A stretch of DNA of 64,000 bases from Gloeopeniophorella convolvens (lineage: Eukaryota; Basidiomycota; Agaricomycetes; Russulales). Made by a program: the position numbers and the translations under genes. A model generated the notes under the pieces. That model was given only the letters and a program-made list of their open reading frames with translations, had not been told where the DNA came from and ran no database searches. Where the stretch lies: assembly GCA_022496205.1 (NCBI GenBank), contig WTXD01000081.1:1-64000 (forward strand), given 5' to 3'. Positions 55,308-64,000 of the stretch are shown one piece after another (position 1 is the first letter of the stretch; each line of letters starts with the position of its first letter).

Positions 55308-58180
55308 TCGCCACTACCCTGCCAGAACACCGCTATTTCGGCGTGTTTCTAGCGCAGCAGCCTGGGGACGCTCTCACGTTCCTAACATTCCATCGCTCTC
55401 GTTGAACATCCCCTCCTATCCTATTCGTTCTTCATCATCCTCGTATAATCGCTGTCGCATCTTTTCCTTCATGGGACTCTAGCCTCTCCGTCCGCTGCCG
55501 CATTAGCGCGACTTGTATACTGTTACTTCTTCTGTTCGCATATTGCAAACTAGCGTGTAAGGGTTTGATAAGTAGGTGGAAGAGTAGCAATGCAAATTAT
55601 CATTATGCTCGTATCAGAACTGCGGCGGGGTCTTGGCTTCCCACAGCTAAATCAGAAATGGGAACGCGTCTCCAGCAGATTGGTAAGTTGACAGCTTCGC
55701 GCTGACGGCGGCGCAACGGTGCCTCATTGCCGGTGTTCAAAGTGGCGCGCACGCTCATCGATATAGGCGCCTGGTGGCGACCCTGTGTGCTTCAGTTGCA
55801 GTTTACGATGGCTTGTACACGAGGATCACGCTCGCTTTTGCGCGCTTCGCTTCAGACGGTGTGGCGCTGCGAGTTTTGCGCTGTGGGGTCGCTTCAAAGG
55901 TACTTAATGCCGAGGGGTGCGGATCCGGAAACCTCAGGAGCTATCGGTGAGCGGTCAAGCGGCAGCCCGCCGACCACCCTTGGTCCCCCTCTGGGGAAGG
56001 GATTCGATCGAAGGAGAGAAAGTGCGACTAGCGGAATGTCGCGTCCGTTGAGTCTAGAGTTCCTTCCCATCATGTGATCGAGGATAGCATCATTTCCTCG
56101 CGCCCCCATCAACGACTGTCTCAGAAATATAGCAGACCCACATCTGCGGCGGCGGGCAGAAGCGCAGGCCCGTCTACGGACACGACGCCGTAGGATCGAT
56201 GCGCGCACTCACCAGATGCGGCAGCCGCGTTTGATTGAGTTTCGCGAGCGAATGCGAGCGGTTGCCGTGAATATTTCGAAGTCGGAAGCACCGAGTGCGC
56301 GATTTCCTGATGATACACTGGACTCTGCGATGGCGCAAAATGTATACCCAATCGGACAGTGCACCTCGCGACCGTTGCCGTTCCCCGCCGGGATCCCGCA
56401 GTGGCAAGCCCGCTTACGAAGATCGAGTGGTGGCTTCCATTCGCCCGCCCAGGCGCAGGGGGTGGCGCCTCGTGAATACGATGACGTTGGGACTTGGCCA
56501 TAGGCGGCGCTGTCGCAAGCGACCGCAGGCCGAAGGCGATATGCTGCTCCTGAACATGAACGGCCGCGCTGTCCGCGGTCAGGGCACATGTCAATAGGCT
56601 TGTACGAATGCCGTCTACGAAGCCCGAGTCGCGCGAGAATTCTGATGATCCTTGGATGTTTATCCGAACTACGTCAGGCGCTATACTCGCCGCCGCCCGC
56701 CGCGCCGTACTACACCGCGACGACGAGAACACAGCAGCAGCAGGTCTCTGGGAACTTATCCACGCAGAATACCGATCATGCGCGCGAAGTAGAAGCCTGG
56801 AAGAGAACCATCTGATGCGTTTATGGTAGAAACTGGAAGAAGCTTATAAGAAGCTTTCCCCTTGCGCAAGACGGTGGCATGCGCCTGGGCTTTGCTCCGA
56901 CCGGAAAGTGTTTTGACGTACATTGCGAGAGCAGTTTGCCTGGCCAATGGCCCAGCACCGCCGCAGGTCACACAGTGCGAATACTCGGGCTGCCGAATTG
57001 CAAATTCGTGAGTCGAGAAGTTGTCGCATAGGTGCCGTGGGTGCCGAATCAGCACTGTTACTCAGGATGTCGAGAAGACTCTGTCAATTGAGTCTGTCTA
57101 GACATGCGCTCGCGTACCTCGAGCAATCTCAATATATTGCAGCGATCGTCAGATTCACGTAGAGCAGACTTGGGCAGCATGCCTGGACCAAGGCTGGCGA
57201 GGGCTCGCAATGTGGGGCAGTTGTGTCAAACCTTGAGACAGACGTCCACCGTCACAGCATCGAGTCCGCCGGTATGGCTCGCGGCTAGGGACGGGTCCAG
57301 GGTCTACGTCAGCTAGTACGTTGCCCACGACGTGTTGGGTGCCGACGCTGCATACATACGATGTTGAAACGAGCCCCAGAATGGAACATGCTATTTGCTC
57401 ACTTTTGCACCCCACCCTTATATCAACACCGCCAGTGCATGGCCTGGTTCGAGGTGCTTATCAATTACCTCAGGGGATGCCCGCTGCCGTACGCAATGCC
57501 ACGAGCGACTGCTGAGTTGGAAAAATAACACCCCCCAAAACGTCCAGGAACGTATGCCGCGGAAACCGACATTCACGCTGCTGGCAGTTCAACACGCGTG
57601 TATGACACAGGGAGTAGTATCATTAGCCCTGAGTAGGGCTGGGGATGTCTTCACTGTCTAGGTTGACATGTAGACGCTGGCTTGTCGAAGTAGAGAAGGA
57701 CAAAGACTCTCGAAACCTTGATCGGCATATTCTTGACGGTCGGCAGAAGTTCACAACGGGCTTATGTGGGCGGGAGGATGGGTGTCGCGGAGCAGGAATC
57801 CGCGTTGGCTGGAGAAGCTTCTTGAGCGCGTGGAGAGGGTCGTATTTATGAAATATCATTAACATTACAAGTCCAAGTTGCCTTATGGAGGTTTCGCGGT
57901 CAGAGTCGAGGTTTGCCCCGGGGGAGGGGGTGAAACTGGGTGAAGTATCGTTTTCGTCAATACCACGGGGCTAGCGGAACCTTGTAACGCAACTATCCAA
58001 GTAAGTAGGAGAGATAAGAAGGCGACGCGGATGATACAATGAGGTGGGATCTATGCTTCTAATTCTTGGCCGCGTGGTTGGCAATGCTGAGGTTAAAATG
58101 GGGGCCGACATGCTCACCGGGTCCGATGATAAAAAGTGAACAGCGAGGGTCCCGTCATCAGTTATTGCAGCAACAAGTGC
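55308..58180. other. Gene-poor stretch
   Basis: It starts with the 3' region of the transcription factor gene. A 203-codon minus-strand frame (56121-56732) and an overlapping plus-strand frame exist, but neither has motifs or supporting splice structure. The last few hundred bases are downstream of MDM35. Confidence 0.4.
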
Positions 58181-58537
58181 TCACGAGGGCTGCGAAGACA
58201 CCTGTGGCGGCTCTTTGAGTGGATTTTCCTTCCTAGCTTGGTCGAGAAGCTCGTCTAGGCCCTTTTCCTTGACGGCTTTCTGGAAACAGCACACGGTAAG
58301 ACAAGAACAGGGAATAGGGGGCATCCAACGTACTTGAACGCAGTCTCGATAGCTCGCCCATATTTTACCGCATTTGCGCTCGTACTCCTCGGCCTTGTCT
58401 TTGGAGTATTTTGCCCGATTCTCGGGTGACGCGGAAGCAGAGACAGCAGGCTCGAGATAACCCTCAAACCAGGAGTTGAAGCAAGAATCATACTCAAGCT
58501 TGAGTGGTGTGCAGTTTTGTTCGAGACTTTGAGCCAT
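58181..58537 (-). CDS. MDM35: Mdm35/TRIAP1 family intermembrane-space protein
   Basis: Two exons (58334-58537, 58181-58279) give 100 residues. The twin CX9C motif is visible: [11 protein letters not shown], then [11 protein letters not shown]. Between them are [11 protein letters not shown] and [13 protein letters not shown], and behind them [19 protein letters not shown], all family features. Mdm35 works in the mitochondrial intermembrane space with Ups1/Ups2 in phospholipid transfer and is imported and oxidised there. The intron separates CVQ from KAVKEKG. The unspliced reading across the intron stays open and inserts a Cys-rich stretch, so intron retention would give a longer product. The gene is divergent from VPS29. 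Confidence 0.92.
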   Translation of the reverse strand: MAQSLEQNCTPLKLEYDSCFNSWFEGYLEPAVSASASPENRAKYSKDKAEEYERKCGKIWASYRDCVQVRWMPPIPCSCLTVCCFQKAVKEKGLDELLDQARKENPLKEPPQVSSQPS

Positions 58538-58659
58538 GGCGGGAGAGAGGAACGTGGCAGTCTAATTGGCGCTCGCAGTGCGGAGGCGCTTCGGTCCGTT
58601 GCTGCACGTTGCTGCATTCGGTAGCCGCCGCAGTCTCTTGTCTCTGCGCACTCACCGAC
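58538..58659. promoter_or_regulatory. Shared divergent promoter of MDM35 and VPS29
   Basis: Only 122 bases separate the two start codons, so this stretch must serve both genes. No TATA box is evident. Confidence 0.7.
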
Positions 58660-59474
58660 ATGGTTCTTGTCCTCGTCATTGGGGATTTCCATATCCCTCA
58701 TCGCACCTACGACCTCCCTTCTAAGTTCAAGAAGCTCCTCGTCCCCGGAAAAATCCAACAAATCCTCTGCACAGGAAATGTCTGCGATCGGGAGACGTAT
58801 GACTATTTGAGGACAGTTGCGGCTGATGTGCACGTCGTTCGCGGCGACTATGACGAGGTGCTTGATCCCGTTGAAGAGCTCAACCGTCTCTTGACTCGAT
58901 TCATCCCAGTCTCCCGCCTTTCCCCTGTCCATAACGGTGACCCACTCGCCCATACGGATAGGGGTGATACATGGCCATCAGTGTATCCCGACGGGGGATC
59001 TGGACTCCTTGAACGCCATAGCAAGGCAGATGGATGTCGACGTTCTCATATCCGGGCATACCCATACGTAGACCTGCTTGTCCCGCTGAGTTGGGCTCCT
59101 CTGACATGCCTCGAAGATTCCAGGCCATCGATCACGACGGCCGCTTCTTTGTCAATCCTGGCTCGGCTACTGGGGCATGGTCGGGCTCTTTTAATGGGTA
59201 CGTCATGCCCATGGTCGCATTGGCAATGGCTCCTTGGTGATGGTCTTTCTCCAGCGATCCCACACCATCTTTCGCATTGATGGACATCCAAGGCCCTGTC
59301 GTCGTGACGTATGTGTATCAGCTCATTGAAGGCGAAGTTCGAGTAGAAAAGATCGAATACCGCAAGGATGCGGACACTCTCAACGCTAAGGAGCGGGAGG
59401 CAACCGGGCCCCGCAGCACTGTAATGCCCCAGAGCATCCCGAGTGCCAGTGCGACGCAGCAGAGTGTGTGGTAG
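58660..59474 (+). CDS. VPS29: Retromer subunit Vps29
   Basis: Four exons (58660-58857, 58910-59067, 59117-59197, 59255-59474) give 218 residues. Vps29 has a calcineurin-like phosphoesterase fold and is part of the retromer that recycles cargo from endosomes. Family blocks are [79 protein letters not shown] and [12 protein letters not shown]. The metal-site positions GDFH, GNV, GH and GHTHT are present, and as in other Vps29 proteins the GNxxD-type His of active enzymes is altered. A C-terminal tail ([13 protein letters not shown]...) extends slightly beyond the yeast form. Confidence 0.93.
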
Positions 59475-62400
59475 CTGTGAGTTTTCGTCTCATTCGTCTC
59501 ACGGTATGCTTCTCTTTCCGCTGTACTCGCCGCTCAATGTCAGTATGGCAGCTACTGACATCATCTTCGCTCAGGTATTCTTATCAGTAGCAATACCAGT
59601 CCAGTGCGCTGGTTTCCGAGCTTTTTTCTGCCCTTCTTTACTCTTTGGGCTTTGGGGCGCTCCTTCGAACTCACGGCCACAATATTTTCTGTGGCGTTCT
59701 CTTCCCGGCACTTTCTAGCGGCAACAGCACGCTGCACGGGTTCCGGTTGCACCCGACTCGCTGGCTGGGATGGGACTGAGAGACTCGAGCACGTCGAGTC
59801 TTATGCTCGGCTGTTTCCGTGCGCATGGGAATGCACCCGATTTTGCAGCTCCGGCTATCCATGTTAATTCCGTGCGGAGCGCTGGGCATTCTTCCAGATA
59901 CTGTCTTCTGATATGGCCTGCTTCGTAATTTGACTGATGCTTCCAGCGAGCCTCGCTTTCGTTGATCGTAAGGCGCGCCACAGACTTATACAATCGATGT
60001 TCCATCGCTGTGCAGGAGCAGACCCGAGCGCTGGTGACAATCGAAGTGTATGACTAGCTTTTCCCGTCCAAGGACGGTAGCCCGAAACATATTGTACTGA
60101 CATGTATCATAGGCTTTACGCAGGCATTTGTCAATGACGCTGTTGGCCGATTGGACTTACCAGGGGGCCCGTTTGATAAGGTAACCGAAACATACCTCAT
60201 TTTGTCGCCGTCATTAATATGGCTAGGTGGGTACCGAGTGCGCCTTCCGACCCTTGGGTCGGTCATTTGCCTGTAGGGCCGGTGAATCGATTTTCGGCCA
60301 TGTGCTATGAGCTTCCGTGAAAGGTCTTTAGTTTGCGCCCGCTTTCTTTTGTTTATGAAACATAGTTGTTTAACTACACCTTACATTTCAGGTGTAAAGC
60401 CCCCGCGATCCAGATTCCGGATACCAGCATATCTCCGCCCTGAACGTCTCATTTCTTCCCACCGAACGCGGTAACTTTCTTGTCACATTTCCGCTCATTT
60501 AAGCTTTCCCAGGGCTCAAGTAGTTCGTATGCAACCGACGAACATCCAACATTGGTTCTTGCACCTTACATTTACACGCGCGGGGGCCGCACTGCCAGTC
60601 TCGACCATCATTAGGACGATTGCCCCTCCCGCTATATGGGGTTGACAATACGTATCGAGGGCATGGCCCTCCGCTGGTGGCACGCGGAGGTTCTGGTTCG
60701 TAGAACCTAACCTTATGGCCCCCGGATCGGGAACTCGCTCGACATCTGAACCCACGGCGACTGCGCGGCGCGGGAGGGGCGGCAGGCGCGACTTCTTCGC
60801 ACCGTGCTCGGCAGTGTTCGGCCGTAGCCCGGCGTGAATTATGTATTGCATCCTGCTAGCTGCGCCAACCCTGGGGTACCAGGACGCTGGGACGCGTCGT
60901 TTTCCCGGGCGCTGTGTTGGTGCAGCAGGCGCTCGTACGCAGATGAGCAAGCTACCCGTTCATACGCGTCGACGTTATCATGTCCATCTGTCCAGGAAGG
61001 CCAGGATGATGCACCAGTCTCTCGATCTCGTCATTATTGGAGGTTTTCAGCTAGCGAGCGGAGCTGGACACACTGTGTGTCGTAAGCGTTATAAAGCCTG
61101 CACATATCTGTCTGATTTATGACTAGAAGATTCACAGGGTGTGGCAGTGTGTGCTCCCGTACCAACACGTAAGGATCGCGGGATAACTGCGAAGCTCAAA
61201 GAACATCGTGAGGAAGGCAGCTTCTTTCCCCTCTGAGACAGTACGCACTGTTTTCCCTGAAGAGCTCGTGCATGCTGCTTCATGACTAGTAGCCACGCGG
61301 GTGGTTGGAGCAGTCTATAGCTTTCACGTTGTCGTGGCGAATTTATCTAGGCACTTCCTCTTCAGTACGTCTAGGGCAAGGGTGCCATGCAGGCAGCGTG
61401 GAGCAAGTCGCTCCATCGTCTTGACATATTTTTTAATACCCCGCGACGTCGTTCAAGGCTTTGACCGAGACATCATTCCACGAGTTGAGGAATTGGCGAC
61501 TTCGATTCGGTACCTTCTTGTCTGGGAATACTTGTGCCCCCGAACCAAGGTTTTTTCCTCTCCCTCTACAGGCGCAGGCTTCTAATTGACTTAAAAAACG
61601 GACTTGCTAGATAATTCATAGTTTGTCATGCATGATAGTGTGACTCGTTGCTCGAGCTCGTTGTCACCGCAGCACTTCACGAGCGGTCCGTGAATTGTAC
61701 ATATCTGTCTACTTTGTCCCATGAACGAGACCTACAGCTCATCGCGGACGATCTACCTATTAAGACTCGCTGCATGGCAGGCAATAGAGGCACCGCATTG
61801 ACGTGAGTTTCCAACATGTTGTCACCTTCCCACTCCATCCGCCCTCCGGACGTCACTATCCTCCTCCGGTGTTCCAGTGCGGGCTATAGTGACTAGGCAC
61901 TTTCGGGCAGCACCCGGGCCTGCTTTCGTGAAACGGAGAAAGGTTGACAGGTCTTCTCTTGTCTTTTTTCTTTTCGCTACTATTCGTCGCTCGGATGAAG
62001 TCATGAGGCCGCAGGGAAGGTGTGCAACTTTTGCTGGATATGTTACATCTAGCTACTGTTTCTCCGAGACGGCGGGGGGGCGGGAAGGGGGGGGGGCGCA
62101 GCCATACTGCCATGGTTCGATGAGCACGTGTCGGACGATATACTATCGGTAGCGGTAAGAGTCCAGATACCCCCTCCTCATTGCTAATTCTGTGTCTATT
62201 CATAGGAATTGCGGGTTACCAGGGACACGTCCCTACTGGTGTCAATTGGATGACGGACAAACCTCCTACGACCGAAGTCCGCGCTGACAACGACAGTCCC
62301 GGGTAGTTTCCTTGTGCGTACGGACGACCATCATACTCAAAGTGGACGTTGCTGACTTCATCGTCGTAGAGGAGGCTCCTCCGACCTCCGAAGGAACCCC

Positions 62401-64000
62401 CGCTACCGCCGATAGCCCGTTTTTCACGAGGTACGGCCTCCTGTTATCAGACACTTCGACGTGGAACTCAGAGAGTGCCCGCCAGCAGGCTACACGTAAA
62501 AACCCTCATTCAATGCATCCACGACGGCCCCCACTTTTGTGCGCGCGAATTTTGCCGCCGCAACTCATCATCACGTCGGTTCTGAGCGCCGGCCACGCCG
62601 TGTCATCAACTTTGACCCTCCACGAAGTCTCGTATATGGCCATGCTCATGCAGGACGACTAGTTTCACGTCCCGATCGCGGAACTGGTCCGAAAGCAAGT
62701 TGGTGCAATGAAAACTAGGGGTTTGGGTGTTTCGGATCCATACCGGTGAAATTTTCACCGCAGGTTGCGTCCCCTGAAACTTGGCACGCCTGGAACGACA
62801 ACATAGCTGCGTGGAGGTCTTCTGTCCTTCTTTGAATCCGTCTATTCCTAGGTTGTACGCCAACATCGTGGTCCTCTCGTATAGTCATACTTTCAATCCT
62901 TTTGCAACCCGGGACGCGTGGTGGGTCACCGCTATGCCAGTCGTCGTCGGAGCTTACGGTGTTTCAATCCAGTTGCACACAAAATACCACGCTGAGGTCA
63001 CGTGGCATGTGATGACACCTGTTTTGGACAGGCTCTGCTCAGATATCCCACTTCTTACGTGGTGAGTCAATCAGGGAAGGGCAAGTCCAAGTCGGCGCAT
63101 TGGCTGACTATCGTCCTCGAGCCGCGGCCCAAAAGTGTTGCCTTGTGACCGTGTATCTGAAACGGCACGACTTGTTGGTCACATGAAGTCGGATATACTG
63201 TAACTCAACAACGATTTGCCAAGATACGTATCATAAAATGAAGCCAAGTGAAGGTCCGTCAACCCTGCGAGTATTGATGAGCATTCGGGCCATAGAGACG
63301 ACCGCCACCAGCCGCCGCCACGCGCTTCGACGATGCTTACTGTCTGGCGTGTTTGCCAAAGGCATGGCGCATAGCGCCTAGGCCCCGAATGCGTTCCAAA
63401 ACTGATTGTAGGGAATGGAAGGTTTGCTATCCCCGTGATTGGTGCTCGTTGGGGTGCGCAAAGCTATAGACCCCATTGACCGACTGGTGCGTGTGCTCAT
63501 CTTGTCGTCCTGGATTCGCTTTAATGTCTCAATGATGTGTGGAATATCCGCGAGGGAGTTGGCAGGATATTATTTCTTCTTCAGCTTGCTCATGCGATAG
63601 CCATTATGACCTTCATAGAGAGCGCAAAGATAGAAGAATCGAAGAAGTATATATCGGTCGCGATGACAATGTGCTCCATGCAGATCCTCTCCTCAACCCG
63701 GGGCTCAGTACCAAACTCTTTCGAGAAAGGCGACAGAGGATATGCGGATACAACGAAGAAGCGAAGCTCACACCTGTCCTTGACTCTGCTAGTCAGTGCG
63801 TCGCCCAGTCAATATGATTGCTGTGATCGATATCAGACTTTGAGTCTTAAAAAGTGAATACTCTCAGGAGATCAACGCGATATTCACGAAGGCCCGTCGC
63901 TTGAGCAACACCAACGGCGCGACAGCCTCCCGGGAGGAAAGTCTCGTGTACCTGTACTGGTACCGGGTGACGCGTGTTAACCACTCCCGGCAGTGGTAAC
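59475..64000. other. Gene-poor end of the window
   Basis: About 4.5 kb follow VPS29. Open frames of up to about 145 codons occur on both strands, none recognisable. G-runs occur at about 62070-62096 on the plus strand. If genes exist here they have short exons that I cannot assemble without help. Confidence 0.4.

Noticed and set aside
56121..56732. 203-codon minus-strand frame
   Set aside because: It has no recognisable domain, starts at a GC-rich position without further exons, and is overlapped by plus-strand frames of similar quality.

Overview
This window comes from a mushroom-forming basidiomycete (Agaricomycetes). Genes are split by many short GT-AG introns of about 42 to 70 bases. The protein families present are typical of that class: DUF6593, DUF6535, a KDZ transposase, and basidiomycete forms of Chs7, Vps74, Atg14 and Vps29. 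I cannot name the genus. Gene models were built by hand: exons were joined at GT-AG sites, and summed exon lengths were checked to be multiples of three for the models given with exon lists.

Region 1 (0.9-25 kb) is an accessory, duplicated region. A DUF6593 gene is followed by five minus-strand copies (A to E) of one unrecognised three-exon family, with the same intron positions in every copy. Between A and B lies a plus-strand gene whose middle part resembles the VapD/Cas2 ribonuclease fold. A decayed copy of it lies between C and D. C and E carry frameshifts, and a decayed DUF6593 copy lies next to E. Layout and C-terminal similarity suggest that DUF6593+A duplicated to give the decayed DUF6593+E, and that A-VapD-B duplicated to give C-pseudogene-D.

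Inside this region, 11644-22930 is a complete 11.3-kb KDZ (Kyakuja-Dileera-Zisupton) DNA transposon. It has imperfect terminal inverted repeats, a perfect 8-base target duplication (agaagttg), oppositely oriented subterminal CCCAGCC-rich arrays, an intact ten-exon transposase and two further intact genes of unknown function. It landed about 105 bases upstream of copy D. The sequences flanking it join into the same upstream block seen at copies B and C.

Region 2 (25.9-46.4 kb) holds housekeeping-type genes: CHS7, two uncharacterised genes, a tRNA-Trp and VPS74. These are followed by a tandem pair of DUF6535 membrane-protein genes. The second unit of that pair carries a copied 3' end of VPS74, which shows how the duplication was built. 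A flavin monooxygenase and an EH-like/proline-rich protein gene follow.

Region 3 (46.4-64 kb) is sparser: ATG14, a roadblock dynein light chain whose first exon is only the start codon, a Zn2Cys6 transcription factor, and the divergent pair MDM35/VPS29. I recognise no gene in 46.4-49.9, 52.1-53.9, 55.3-58.2 or 59.5-64.0 kb.
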